64,000 nt of DNA from Catonella massiliensis (GCF_016651435.1 NZ_JAEPRJ010000001.1:186001-250000), one strand, 5' to 3'; shown: positions 54,713 through 63,332, counted from the first letter of the stretch. The notes: a model not told the origin generated them from the letters alone. Numbers and translations: made by a program.

Positions 54713-55834
54713 ATGAAGAAGGTATTGATTTGTAAAGAATCTGATGCTCTGGAAACCAGAGTGGCTATGGTACCTGCTGATATAAAAAAGCTTATAGGGA
54801 TGGGATTTTCATTCAAGGTTGTAAGCGGAGCAGGAATTAAATCAGGTTTTTCAGACGAAGCGTACAAGGAAGCGGGAGCAGAGATTGTATCAAGCAATGA
54901 AGCGGGATATGCTGACAGCGAGATTGTTGTGCGTATCTTAAAACCTGAAAGTACTGAAGGCTTAAAGAAGGATACCCTGCATCTTAGCTACTTAGATCCG
55001 TTTAATGAAAAAGAGCTGTTAAATAAATTTGCAAGTGAGGGTATACAGGCGGTTTCGCTTGAAATGATACCAAGAACCACACTTGCACAGAAGATGGATG
55101 TACAGTCCTCTCAGGCTTCTCTTGCAGGCTATGTGGCGGTACTTAATGCCGCAGCAAGGCTTCCTAAGATCTTCCCTATGATGATGACACCTGCGGGAAC
55201 TATTTCTCCTGCTAAAGTATTTATCATAGGTGTTGGAGTTGCAGGACTTCAGGCCATAGCTACGGCTAAGCGTCTTGGTGCAAGGGTAGATGCCTTTGAT
55301 ACAAGGCCTGTGGTTGAGGAGCAGGTAAGGAGTCTCGGTGCTAACTTTGTAAAGATTGACCTCGGTGAAATGGGACAGACTGAGCAAGGATATGCAAAAG
55401 AGCTTACACCTGAGCAGATAGCAAAGCAGCAGGAAGCACAGGCAAAGGTGTGTGAGAAGGCGAATGTAGTTATTACTACAGCTAAGGTATTTGGAAGGAA
55501 AGCTCCTGTACTTATAAAGAAGGATGTGCTTGACCGTATGCAGCCCGGTTCCATCGTAGTAGACATGGCTGTTTCAACAGGTGGTAATGTGGAAGGCTCT
55601 AAGCTTTTTGAGAATGTAGTTACTGAAAACGGAGTTACCATTATGTCGGGTGACTTGCTTGAAAGACAGGTAGCCTTTGATGCTTCCCTTATGCTTTCAG
55701 GTAACATCAGTGCATTTTTAACTCATTTCCACGACAAGGAGAAGAATGAACTCGTTGTTAATCTTGAAGATGAGATAATGAAGGGCTGCCTCCTTACTCA
55801 GAACGGCAAAATAATTCACGAGAGATTTGTATAA
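54713..55834 (+). CDS. pntA: NAD(P) transhydrogenase subunit alpha, part 1
   Basis: 373 residues: the NAD(H)-binding domain I of proton-translocating transhydrogenase, encoded separately from the membrane part. The N-terminal alanine-dehydrogenase-like fold opens KKVLICKESDALETRVAMVP, and the Rossmann motif is VFIIGVGVAGLQAIATAKRLGA with a following acidic DAFDTRP. The RQD-like loop and DMAVSTGGNVEGS are also seen. It passes hydride between NADH and NADP at the cost of the proton gradient, supplying NADPH. An AGAAAGGA site precedes the ATG. The operon continues with two more subunits. Confidence 0.95.
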   Translation: MKKVLICKESDALETRVAMVPADIKKLIGMGFSFKVVSGAGIKSGFSDEAYKEAGAEIVSSNEAGYADSEIVVRILKPESTEGLKKDTLHLSYLDPFNEKELLNKFASEGIQAVSLEMIPRTTLAQKMDVQSSQASLAGYVAVLNAAARLPKIFPMMMTPAGTISPAKVFIIGVGVAGLQAIATAKRLGARVDAFDTRPVVEEQVRSLGANFVKIDLGEMGQTEQGYAKELTPEQIAKQQEAQAKVCEKANVVITTAKVFGRKAPVLIKKDVLDRMQPGSIVVDMAVSTGGNVEGSKLFENVVTENGVTIMSGDLLERQVAFDASLMLSGNISAFLTHFHDKEKNELVVNLEDEIMKGCLLTQNGKIIHERFV

Positions 55835-55852
55835 AGAAAGGAAATATAGATT

Positions 55853-56128
55853 ATGATAATGCTTATATTCGTATTTGTAATTGCAGGTTTCCTTGGTGTT
55901 GAGCTTATTGCAAAGGTGCCATCACAGCTCCATACACCGCTTATGTCAGGAACTAACGCAATTTCAGGTATCACAATAGTTGGTGCTATTACAGTTACAG
56001 CCCTCAATATAGAAGGTCCTGTAGGTACTGCACTTGGTTTTCTTGCCATTGTATTTGCTACAATCAATGTTATTGGCGGTTACATGGTAACAGACAGAAT
56101 GCTTGGTATGTTTAAGAAAAAGAAATAA
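55853..56128 (+). CDS. pntA2: NAD(P) transhydrogenase subunit alpha, part 2
   Basis: 91 residues with three hydrophobic helices, the membrane portion that in E. coli is fused to the end of PntA. Recognisable sequence: VFVIAGFLGVELIAKVPSQLHTPLMSGTNAISGI, which is highly conserved in this subunit. It forms part of the proton channel with PntB. AGAAAGG precedes the ATG, 18 bp after part 1. Confidence 0.95.
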   Translation: MIMLIFVFVIAGFLGVELIAKVPSQLHTPLMSGTNAISGITIVGAITVTALNIEGPVGTALGFLAIVFATINVIGGYMVTDRMLGMFKKKK

Positions 56129-56151
56129 TGAGGCAGAATAAGGAGGATTAA

Positions 56152-57558
56152 ATGAACAGCATAATAATGGTTTCATATATGATAGCCTGCATCTTCTTTA
56201 TCAGAGGTATCAAGCTTCTAGGTAAGGCAGAAACAGCGAGAAAAGGAAACTTTTTATCAGCGGTTGGTATGCTTATTGCAACCATTACCGTAATGTGTGA
56301 AAAAGATGTACTTGGTTCTTGGAATAACGACATTCTAAAGAACGGATATTTTTATATTATTTTAGCAATACTTGTAGGTGGAGTGATTGGAGCGGTATGG
56401 TCAAAGAAAGTTGAAATGACAGGCATGCCTGAGCTTGTAGCTCTTTTTAACGGCTTTGGTGGTCTTTCATCTCTTCTTGTAGCTATAGCTCAGTATATGT
56501 CTACAGATGCCACTAAGACTGATGCATTTACTGACATTACTCTCGGACTTACAATAGCAATCGGTGCGGTTGCATTTACAGGTTCAGTTGTTGCCTGGGG
56601 CAAGCTTTCAGGTAAGTTATTTAAGAAGCAGGTAGTTATTCCGGGTAAGAATTTATTAAACGGAGCCTTGGTAATTGCTGGTATAGCAGGCATAATTATG
56701 TATGCTTTCTGTGGTGTGGAACTTGGCTTTTATGGCATAGTTTTAGTAACTGCAGCCTATCTTATAGCAGGTATAACCCTTGTAGTGTGCATCGGTGGTG
56801 GAGATATGCCTGTTATTATCTCTTTCCTGAATGCCCTGTCAGGACTTGCAGCAGCATTTGCAGGTTTTGCAATCAACAATACGGTACTTGTAGTATCCGG
56901 CTGTCTTGTAGGTACGTCAGGACTCATCCTTACTCTTATCATGTGTAAGGCAATGAATAGAAGCTTCTACAGTCTTCTCTTTGGAAGCTTTGGCGGTGGA
57001 GCAAGTAAAGGTGCAAGTGGAGACGGTAGAGAAGCAAAGGCTATTTCTACAGAAGATGCTTATATGATACTTGAAGCAGCTAAGAATGTAGTTTTTATCC
57101 CTGGTTACGGTATGGCGGTTGCGCAGGCTCAGCATGCAGTTAAGGAACTTACAGAAAAGCTTGAGAATAACGGTGCGGAAGTAAACTTCGCCATCCACCC
57201 TGTTGCAGGAAGAATGCCTGGACACATGAATGTTCTTCTTGCAGAGGCTGACATCCCTTATGAGAAGCTTAAGACAGCGGATGAAATGAATCCACAGATG
57301 CCTATGACAGATGTAGCCATAGTTATAGGTGCCAATGACGTAGTTAACCCTGCAGCCCTTGACGATCCGGGAAGCCCAATCTATGGTATGCCTATCATCA
57401 ATGCGCATCAGGCAAGAACAGTCTTCGTGCTTAAGCGTGGTAAGGGAACAGGCTTCTCAGGTATAGAGAATCCACTCTTTACAAACGAAAATACAGTTAT
57501 GATTTACGGTGATGCAAAGCAGACAGTATCTGCTATCGTAAGTGAGTTTGATGATTAA
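56152..57558 (+). CDS. pntB: NAD(P) transhydrogenase subunit beta
   Basis: 468 residues. The N-terminal 265 residues contain about nine membrane helices (domain II); the C-terminal 190 form the NADP(H)-binding domain III with VVFIPGYGMAVAQAQH, HPVAGRMPGHMNVLLAEADIPY and the IGANDVVNPAALDDPGSPIYGMP segment. It couples proton flow to NADPH formation. AGGAGG precedes the ATG. It ends the three-gene operon, with a strong terminator. Confidence 0.97.
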   Translation: MNSIIMVSYMIACIFFIRGIKLLGKAETARKGNFLSAVGMLIATITVMCEKDVLGSWNNDILKNGYFYIILAILVGGVIGAVWSKKVEMTGMPELVALFNGFGGLSSLLVAIAQYMSTDATKTDAFTDITLGLTIAIGAVAFTGSVVAWGKLSGKLFKKQVVIPGKNLLNGALVIAGIAGIIMYAFCGVELGFYGIVLVTAAYLIAGITLVVCIGGGDMPVIISFLNALSGLAAAFAGFAINNTVLVVSGCLVGTSGLILTLIMCKAMNRSFYSLLFGSFGGGASKGASGDGREAKAISTEDAYMILEAAKNVVFIPGYGMAVAQAQHAVKELTEKLENNGAEVNFAIHPVAGRMPGHMNVLLAEADIPYEKLKTADEMNPQMPMTDVAIVIGANDVVNPAALDDPGSPIYGMPIINAHQARTVFVLKRGKGTGFSGIENPLFTNENTVMIYGDAKQTVSAIVSEFDD

Positions 57559-57564
57559 GAAATG

Positions 57565-57613
57565 AAATCCCCCAAGACTTTTGTTAGGTATTACAGTGGT
57601 CTTGGGGATTTTT
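57565..57613 (+). terminator. Terminator of the transhydrogenase operon
   Basis: AAATCCCCCAAGAC (57565-57578) pairs with GTCTTGGGGATTT from 57599, ending in a T-run. Confidence 0.9.
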
Positions 57614-57667
57614 ATTTCATAAGTTACAAGCTGAAAGTTCTGAAAATTGCAGGATGAAAAAACTAAT

Positions 57668-57711
57668 ATTATTCCGATAAACTTGACATTATTCCGATAA
57701 AGTGCTATCAT
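57668..57711 (+). promoter_or_regulatory. fic promoter with tandem operator
   Basis: TTGACA (57683-57688), 17-bp spacer and TATCAT (57706-57711) form a good promoter. Two exact 14-bp copies of ATTATTCCGATAAA lie at 57668-57681 and 57688-57701, 20 bp apart, the second filling the spacer. The arrangement suggests a DNA-binding repressor, possibly the helix-turn-helix at the start of the Fic protein itself. Confidence 0.7.
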
Positions 57712-57735
57712 TACCAAGATAGGAGGAATAATTTT

Positions 57736-58626
57736 ATGTTTATGACAGTAAAAGAAGCATCAGCTAAGTGGGGAATTTCGGACAGAAGAATCAGAGTTTT
57801 GTGTGCAGAAGGGAAAATATCTGGAGCAATTAAAGAGGGCAAAACCTGGAAATTTCCTGTTGATACAGTTAAACCTATCGATGGGAGATACAAATCAAAC
57901 GAAAGCTTACTTACACTTATAGATAAAAAGAAAAAAGAATTGGATAATAGAAGGCCGCTTACAGAGGGTGAAATAAAGAGACTTAATGAAGAATTTACCG
58001 TAGAGTATACCTATAACTCAAATGCTATAGAGGGGAATACTCTTACTTTAAGGGAAACAGATTTAGTACTTAGAGGTCTGACAATAGATAGAAAACCATT
58101 AAAAGACCATATGGAAGCGGTTGGACACAAGGAAGCCTTTGAGTTTGTAAGTGAATTGGTAAAGCAAAATGAGCCACTGAGTGAGCGTATTATCAAGCAG
58201 ATTCATTTTCTTGTGCTTGTAGGTAACAAGGATGACAGAGGAGTATATAGAAAAGTGCCGGTTCGTATAATGGGGGCTAAGCATGAGCCTGTACAGCCTT
58301 ATATGATTGAGCCGAAAATGGAAGAACTGCTGAAGAAGCTTATGGAAGGTAAGGAGCATATAATAACTAAGCTGGCTCGTTTTCATATAGAGTTTGAAGG
58401 AATACACCCTTTTATAGATGGAAACGGAAGAACAGGACGGCTTTTGGTTAATCTGGAACTTATGAAGGCAGGGTATCCTCCAATAGATATAAAATTTACG
58501 GATAGGATGGAATATTACAAGGCTTTTGACGAGTATCATGAAAAAAATAATCTTTCAGCAATGGAGAAACTGTTTGCGGATTATGTGAACTCCAGACTTG
58601 ATATGTATTTGAAAATATTGGAATAG
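57736..58626 (+). CDS. Fic-family protein with N-terminal HTH and inhibitory motif
   Basis: 296 residues. Residues 1-50 look like a MerR/excisionase-type HTH (MTVKEASAKWGISDRRIRVLCAEGKISGAIKEGKTW). The Fic domain follows with the full catalytic motif HPFIDGNGRTGR at 224-235. An autoinhibitory motif S95-N-A-I-E99-G100-N lies N-terminal to the core, which makes it a class II Fic. Such enzymes AMPylate protein targets; the target is unknown. No adjacent antitoxin gene is visible. Start ATG has AGGAGGAA. Confidence 0.92.
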   Translation: MFMTVKEASAKWGISDRRIRVLCAEGKISGAIKEGKTWKFPVDTVKPIDGRYKSNESLLTLIDKKKKELDNRRPLTEGEIKRLNEEFTVEYTYNSNAIEGNTLTLRETDLVLRGLTIDRKPLKDHMEAVGHKEAFEFVSELVKQNEPLSERIIKQIHFLVLVGNKDDRGVYRKVPVRIMGAKHEPVQPYMIEPKMEELLKKLMEGKEHIITKLARFHIEFEGIHPFIDGNGRTGRLLVNLELMKAGYPPIDIKFTDRMEYYKAFDEYHEKNNLSAMEKLFADYVNSRLDMYLKILE

Positions 58627-58643
58627 AGTGAAAGGATGAAAAA

Positions 58644-58964
58644 ATGGGAATATTTGATTTATTAAACGGTCCTGATATCAATGATGGGCTTAAGGACTAT
58701 CAGACAGAGGAAAAGGCAATACTTCTTGATGCCAGAGAGGCGGACGAGTATGCTGACGGCCATATTGGGGGAAGCATCAATCTTCCGCTTAGCAGATTTA
58801 TGGAAGCTGAGACAATGTTTGAGGATAAGAGCGTGCCTATCTATGTATACTGCCACAGCGGTGCAAGAAGCAAGCGTATGGCAGCAGGGCTTACTAAGCT
58901 TGGATTTAAAAAGGTGGTAAATATAGGCGGGATAATGGACTATAAGGGACAGCTTGAAAGATAA
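58644..58964 (+). CDS. Cytoplasmic rhodanese-domain protein
   Basis: 106 residues, a single rhodanese domain: AILLDAREADEYADGHIGGSINLPL, then the active-site loop VYCHSGARSKRMA with the catalytic cysteine, and GFKKVVNIGGIMDYKGQLE. It has no signal peptide, unlike the anchored copy at 45123. It follows fic by 17 bp, with AGGATG upstream of the ATG. Probably a small sulfurtransferase. Confidence 0.92.
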   Translation: MGIFDLLNGPDINDGLKDYQTEEKAILLDAREADEYADGHIGGSINLPLSRFMEAETMFEDKSVPIYVYCHSGARSKRMAAGLTKLGFKKVVNIGGIMDYKGQLER

Positions 58965-58968
58965 GTAA

Positions 58969-58999
58969 AGTCGGGGGCTTAATGCTTCCGGCTGTTTTT
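58969..58999 (+). terminator. Rho-independent terminator
   Basis: AGTCGGGGGC (58969-58978) and GCTTCCGGCT (58984-58993) form a 10-bp stem with G-U pairs around TTAAT, followed by GTTTTTG. Confidence 0.75.
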
Positions 59000-59120
59000 G
59001 TTTAATAGGATTAATGTACCCTAATTATAATAGAAAATTTCTCTGTGCGATATGTATATCTCGGCATGGAAGTTTACCTTAAAACTTAGCCTAATCTATT
59101 TAAGAAAATTTTATGAATAG

Positions 59121-59149
59121 TTTGTTTTTTATTTGATTATGAGTTAGAA
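59121..59149 (+). promoter_or_regulatory. Promoter of pepA
   Basis: TTGTTT (59121-59126), 17-bp spacer, TAGAAT (59144-59149). A 9-bp inverted repeat (ATTTGATTA at 59130-59138, TAATCAAAT at 59165-59173) overlaps the promoter and leader and ends at the ribosome binding site. Confidence 0.5.
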
Positions 59150-59187
59150 TAGGTTTACGGATTTTTAATCAAATTTTAGGAGGATAT

Positions 59188-60609
59188 ATGAAATTTAATA
59201 TTGCAAAAACAGGCGGAGTTAAGGCAGAACTCGTATTTGAAGACAGACTGGATACAGAATTTGTAAAGGCATTAGCTGAAAAGGAAGTATTTTCAGGTAA
59301 GGTAGAAGAGGTTTATTTCTCAATGAATGAGAAATTTGAGTGCAATCTTCTCATTGGTCTTGGCAAGGAAGAAAATATCGAGTTTGATATGCTTAGAAAG
59401 ACTTTTTTCAAGGCAGCTGAAGTCTTGCTAAAGAACAAGGTAGCAGAGGTAGAATTAAACATACCTAAGTTAAACAACCTTTGCAACTACAAGCTTGCGG
59501 AAGCTATAGCAGAGGGCCTGCTTCACGCTACTTACAAGTTTGACAAGTTCAAATCAGAGAAAAAGGAAACGCCTGAACTCATAGTAAACTACAATCCTAT
59601 TCCGGGTAAGGAGCATAGGGCTGAGAAGGGTATAGATGAGGCTAAGAAGCTGATTGAGTCCATTTTCTTAACCCGTGACCTGGTTAATCAGCCTGCAAAT
59701 GTTATTTATCCTGAAACTTTAGCCGATATAACTAAAGAGAGACTTGAGGCAAAGGGTGTAAAAGTTACCGTTTACGGCAAAAAGGAAATAGAAGAGATAG
59801 GAATGGAAGCCTTCTTAACTGTTGCCAGAGCGAGTGCTAAAGAGCCAAAACTCATAGTTATGGAATACTACAACAACCCTGAATCAGATGAGAGAATAGC
59901 CCTTGTGGGAAAGGGACTTACCTACGATAGCGGCGGTTATGCCATTAAGCCAGCAACAGGAATGGTAGACATGCATACTGATATGGGCGGTGCAGGTACG
60001 GTAATAGGTGCAATTAATGCACTCGCAGCTCTTAAGGCTAAGGTAAATGTATTTGCTGTAGTGGCAGCCTGCGAAAATATGATATCTGGTGATGGTTACA
60101 GAAATGGCGATATCATAGGTTCAATGAGTGGAAAGACTATTGAAATAGTAAATACAGATGCTGAGGGCAGGCTTACACTTGCCGATGCAGTTTACTATGC
60201 AACAAACAACCTTGGTGCAACAAAGCTCATTGACCTTGCGACCTTAACAGGAGCTTGTGTAATGGCTCTTGGTGAGCAGGTGAGTGGCGTTGTAACCAAT
60301 AATGACGACTTCTATAATGAGCTTGTTAAAGGCAATGAGAGAGCCGGAGAAATGGTTTGGAAGATGCCTGCCACAGATTATTACAAGAAGATGAATGATT
60401 CTAAGACTGCTGACCTTAAAAACAGTGGGGGAAGAATGGGCGGAATGATGACTGCAGGACTCTTTGTAGGATCATTCCTCGCAAAGGAAATTCCTTGGAT
60501 TCATGTTGATATAGCCGGCACAGCGAGTGTTGAAAAGGCTTATGGCTATGTTAAGGAAGGTGCAACAGGAGTTATGGTTAAGAGTCTTTACTATGCCCTT
60601 ACAGAGTAA
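59188..60609 (+). CDS. pepA: Leucyl aminopeptidase (M17)
   Basis: 473 residues. The catalytic C-terminal domain shows ALVGKGLTYDSGGYAIKP (lysine and aspartate ligands), MHTDMGGAGTVIGA, the family signature NTDAEGRLTLADA and a final IPWIHVDIAGTA. The N-terminal domain is the variable regulatory one. A two-metal hexameric exopeptidase of the cytoplasm. AGGAGG precedes the ATG. The next gene is 46 bp away. Confidence 0.96.
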   Translation: MKFNIAKTGGVKAELVFEDRLDTEFVKALAEKEVFSGKVEEVYFSMNEKFECNLLIGLGKEENIEFDMLRKTFFKAAEVLLKNKVAEVELNIPKLNNLCNYKLAEAIAEGLLHATYKFDKFKSEKKETPELIVNYNPIPGKEHRAEKGIDEAKKLIESIFLTRDLVNQPANVIYPETLADITKERLEAKGVKVTVYGKKEIEEIGMEAFLTVARASAKEPKLIVMEYYNNPESDERIALVGKGLTYDSGGYAIKPATGMVDMHTDMGGAGTVIGAINALAALKAKVNVFAVVAACENMISGDGYRNGDIIGSMSGKTIEIVNTDAEGRLTLADAVYYATNNLGATKLIDLATLTGACVMALGEQVSGVVTNNDDFYNELVKGNERAGEMVWKMPATDYYKKMNDSKTADLKNSGGRMGGMMTAGLFVGSFLAKEIPWIHVDIAGTASVEKAYGYVKEGATGVMVKSLYYALTE

Positions 60610-60655
60610 ATGGATTCACTTTGTACTTAAGACTTAGATTAACAAGGAGGTTAAT

Positions 60656-60847
60656 ATGGACGGATTAGCAATGAGCATAGCATCTCTTTCTACAGATATG
60701 GCTATGTCAAAGACCATGTCAGCAGTTAGTACTGCTGTAATGAAACAGAATATGGACACCAATGAGGCTATGGGAGCAGGTATGGTTAAGATGATGGAGA
60801 ACTCTGTTACCCCAAACCTTGGAAGTAATGTAGATGTAAAGCTTTAA
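60656..60847 (+). CDS. YjfB-like putative motility protein
   Basis: 63 residues, Met/Ser/Ala-rich. SIASLSTDMAMSKTMSAVSTAVMKQNMD followed by a short linker and MMENSVTPNLGSNVDVKL matches the YjfB motility-protein family by memory (Bacillus YjfB is in the SigD regulon). The molecular function is unknown. AACAAGGAGG precedes the ATG. Presence agrees with the flagellin cluster elsewhere in the window. Confidence 0.75.
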   Translation: MDGLAMSIASLSTDMAMSKTMSAVSTAVMKQNMDTNEAMGAGMVKMMENSVTPNLGSNVDVKL

Positions 60848-60862
60848 TTAGAATCTACTATG

Positions 60863-60916
60863 ACAAAAGATGGATGTAGTGCCGGATAATCGGTGCTGCA
60901 TCCATCTTTTGTGTAT
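60863..60916 (+). terminator. Rho-independent terminator
   Basis: ACAAAAGATGGATG and CATCCATCTTTTGT form the lower part of a long stem (60863-60884 with 60891-60912) with a GATAAT loop. Confidence 0.85.
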
Positions 60917-60952
60917 TCGGAAAATTTTACGAAATTATCTATACATAAAAAT

Positions 60953-61030
60953 CTCTCCGAGGGAATGCGCTATGGCGAATATGCAGATGTCGCTTATATG
61001 ACCTGCAACAAGCAGTAAATTCTTTGGAGA
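60953..61030 (+). ncRNA. Structured RNA element upstream of the NSS transporter gene
   Basis: A closing stem pairs TCTCC-AGGGAAT (60954-60966, one bulge) with ATTCTTT-GGAGA (61019-61030). Inside, CGC/GCG (60968-60977) and GCAG..GTC/GAC..CTGC (60983-61006) form two hairpins. The CTGC at 61003-61006 could instead pair with GCAG at 61012-61015, giving two exclusive states. It may be a riboswitch-like leader, but I could not match it to a class. The remaining 61031-61207 stretch is AT-rich with nothing else clear. Confidence 0.45.
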
Positions 61031-61207
61031 AGGAAACATCTTATTTATATTACAGATATATCATTTTATTATAGCAAGCTACTGGAAATATTAATCAAAA
61101 ACCTGTATAGTAAAGGGGCTTATAAAAATATTCATAATCATCACATTTTAAAATGGATGTTTACTTATATTTTTTGACGCTTATATCATACTTTGAGAGG
61201 GAGATAT

Positions 61208-62614
61208 ATGGATAAGAAAAAAGGTAGTTTTACAGGGAGCTTGGGCTTTATTTTGGCAGCGGCCGGAAGTGCTGTGGGAGTTGGTAATATATGGAGATTT
61301 CCTTATTTGGCAGCAAAAGACGGAGGCGGACTATTTATTCTGATTTATTTGGTGTTAGTACTAACCTTTGGCTTTACCCTTCTTACTACGGATATCGCAA
61401 TCGGAAGAAAAACAAGGAAAAATGCCTTGCAGGCCTTTGGCAGCATTTCTCCTAAGTGGGGCTTCCTTGGCAAGCTTACATTTTTAGTACCGGCTCTTAT
61501 TATGACTTATTATTCGGTGATTGGAGGCTGGATAACCAAATACCTTTATGACTATATAGTTACAGACGGAGTTGAGGCTGCAGAAGACGGATATTTTGTG
61601 GGCTTTATTACCTCCGAAACCCTGCCTATTGTCTTTATGCTGATATTCCTGCTGGTAACCATTTGGATAGTGTACAGAGGTGTTGAGAAGGGAATTGAGC
61701 AGTTTTCAAAGTTTGTAATGCCGGGGCTTCTTTTGCTCATCATCGGAATTGCAATCTTCTCACTTACACTTAAGCATACTGATACTACAGGAGTTACAAG
61801 AACAGGTATAGACGGTCTTATAGTTTACCTAAAGCCTGATTTTAAAGGGCTTACTCTTTCAAAGTTCTTAAATATCCTGCTTGATGCAATGAGCCAGCTT
61901 TTCTTCTCTCTCAGTGTGTCTATGGGAATTATGATAACCTATGGCTCCTATGTAAAGAAGGAAACTCATCTTGAAAAGTCAATCACTCAGATTGAAATAT
62001 TTGACACAGGTGTTGCCCTAATTGCAGGAATGATGATAATCCCTGCGGTTTTCGTGTTCTTTGGAATGGAAGGAATGGGCTCAGGTCCAAGCCTTATGTT
62101 CATCTCACTTCCTAAAGTCTTTGCGGCTATGGGAGGCACAGGTAAATTTGTAGGTATACTTTTCTTTGTGATGGTTGTATTTGCGGCACTTACCTCCTGT
62201 ATATCCATTATGGAAACCTTGGTTGCTAACTGTATGGAAATCTTCCACGCAGGCAGGAAAAAGGTATGTATGGGAGTAGGAATATTTGCAGTAGTTACAG
62301 CTGTTATCATCTGCCTTGGATATAACGTCCTCTACTTTGAGGTTCCTCTTCCAAATGGCTCTACAGGGCAGCTTCTTGACATGGCGGATTATATCAGTAA
62401 CAGCTTCCTTATGCCTCTCATTTCATTTTTAACCTGCATCTTCATAGGCTGGGTAGTTAAGCCTGGCTGGATAGAAGGCGAAATGCTTGAGAACGGCGCC
62501 GCTTTCCACAAAAAGAGAATGTATGAAATTATGGTAAGATACGTAGCGCCTCTTATGATGGGAATATTGTTCTTGCAGTCCACAGGAATTTTTGGCTTCT
62601 TAGGTTGGGAATAG
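61208..62614 (+). CDS. Sodium:neurotransmitter symporter (SNF/NSS) family transporter
   Basis: 468 residues from ATG 61208 (GAGAGGGAGA upstream). About eleven or twelve membrane helices. The first carries the family signature AAAGSAVGVGNIWRFPYLAAKDGGG, with the unwound sodium- and substrate-binding region. It imports an amino acid or related solute with Na+ (LeuT-like fold); the substrate cannot be told from sequence. It is monocistronic, with a terminator after it. Confidence 0.94.
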   Translation: MDKKKGSFTGSLGFILAAAGSAVGVGNIWRFPYLAAKDGGGLFILIYLVLVLTFGFTLLTTDIAIGRKTRKNALQAFGSISPKWGFLGKLTFLVPALIMTYYSVIGGWITKYLYDYIVTDGVEAAEDGYFVGFITSETLPIVFMLIFLLVTIWIVYRGVEKGIEQFSKFVMPGLLLLIIGIAIFSLTLKHTDTTGVTRTGIDGLIVYLKPDFKGLTLSKFLNILLDAMSQLFFSLSVSMGIMITYGSYVKKETHLEKSITQIEIFDTGVALIAGMMIIPAVFVFFGMEGMGSGPSLMFISLPKVFAAMGGTGKFVGILFFVMVVFAALTSCISIMETLVANCMEIFHAGRKKVCMGVGIFAVVTAVIICLGYNVLYFEVPLPNGSTGQLLDMADYISNSFLMPLISFLTCIFIGWVVKPGWIEGEMLENGAAFHKKRMYEIMVRYVAPLMMGILFLQSTGIFGFLGWE

Positions 62615-62626
62615 GTTTTATTAGTT

Positions 62627-62657
62627 TTAGGACACCCTTATTCGGGTGTCCTAATTT
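62627..62657. terminator. Rho-independent terminator
   Basis: TTAGGACACCC (62627-62637) and GGGTGTCCTAA (62644-62654) form an 11-bp perfect stem with a 6-base loop. Confidence 0.85.
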
Positions 62658-62740
62658 GCGCATGAGTACATATTTTGACACTGTTATCGTTTAATAGTAT
62701 TCTACTTTTATAAAGTATTGATTTGGAAGAAGGACGGAGA

Positions 62741-62989
62741 ATGAAATATCACATATATATTTTAAGGTGTGCTGATAATACCTACTACACAGGCTTTGCT
62801 ACAGATGTAGAAAAAAGGCTTGCAGAGCATAATTCAGGCAAGGGAGCCAAATACACCAGAGGCCGCACCCCCTGCACCCTTGTGTACACAGAAAGCTTTG
62901 AAGATAGAAGCAGTGCTATGAAGAGAGAATGGGAGATAAAGCACAGGTTAAGTAGGGAGGAGAAGGAGAGGTTGATTTCTTCTAAATAG
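62741..62989 (+). CDS. GIY-YIG nuclease-superfamily protein (UPF0213/YhbQ-like)
   Basis: 82 residues from ATG 62741 (AGGACGGAG upstream). The GIY-YIG core is HIYILRCADNTYYTGFATDVEKRLAEHNSGKGAKYTRGR, followed by the catalytic glutamate region SAMKREWEIKHRLSREEKERLI. Stand-alone domains of this type occur widely in bacteria and their role is not settled. It follows the transporter terminator and appears to be monocistronic. Confidence 0.92.
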   Translation: MKYHIYILRCADNTYYTGFATDVEKRLAEHNSGKGAKYTRGRTPCTLVYTESFEDRSSAMKREWEIKHRLSREEKERLISSK

Positions 62990-63071
62990 TATGTATGGCT
63001 AGTGTATAAATACTTGCAAAAATGATTTTATACTGATAAAACTCCTTTATAAAATAGAATCGAGGGAAATA

Positions 63072-63101
63072 TTGTGTAACACAAAGATGATATATTAGAA
63101 T
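63072..63101 (+). promoter_or_regulatory. Promoter of the 63112 RNA
   Basis: TTGTGT (63072-63077), 18-bp spacer, TAGAAT (63096-63101). Initiation at about 63108 would be just before the closing stem of the RNA. The stretch 62990-63071 holds nothing else I can identify. Confidence 0.4.
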
Positions 63102-63111
63102 TAGGCTTTAT

Positions 63112-63305
63112 CAATACAGTTATTTGAGGTGGTAGACTTCGTCCGGACCACACGCCGATGGCAAGACAGGGAAACCGAGAGATGCAGGAGAAACGGACGC
63201 CTGCCGAATGACTGTATTGTTTAGTCTTGTTTGAGATTTTTATTTTATGAAAATACTGTTATGGATATTGGTGGTATAAAATGTGTACACCCAATATCTT
63301 TTTTA
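63112..63305 (+). ncRNA. Unidentified structured RNA with terminator
   Basis: CAATACAGT (63112-63120) and ACTGTATTG (63211-63219) form a perfect 9-bp closing stem. Within are a GTGGT/ACCAC hairpin with an inner GAC/GTC, a GC-rich strand (CACGCCGATGGCAAGACAGG), and a GCAGG/CCTGC hairpin. The segment is far more GC-rich than its surroundings. A terminator, GATATTGG (63264-63271) with CCAATATC (63291-63298) plus Ts, ends the unit. It resembles a riboswitch or other structured RNA but I could not assign a class. An internal 17-codon ORF has no ribosome binding site. Confidence 0.6.
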
Positions 63306-63332
63306 TTTACTTAAAAAGGCTAGATTTTCAAG

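Noticed and set aside
57736..58964. Fic-rhodanese pair as a toxin-antitoxin module
   Set aside because: The downstream rhodanese is a typical enzyme with an intact active site and no resemblance to Fic antitoxins; the inhibitory motif is within the Fic protein itself.
54295..61162. A 15-bp match (TTAAAATGGATGTTT) at 54295-54309 and 61148-61162
   Set aside because: In AT-rich intergenic sequence a match of this length is plausible by chance, and the flanks diverge.
63162..63215. A 17-codon ORF inside the 63.1-kb RNA
   Set aside because: No ribosome binding site and it is contained within paired segments; the GC-rich fold explains the sequence better.
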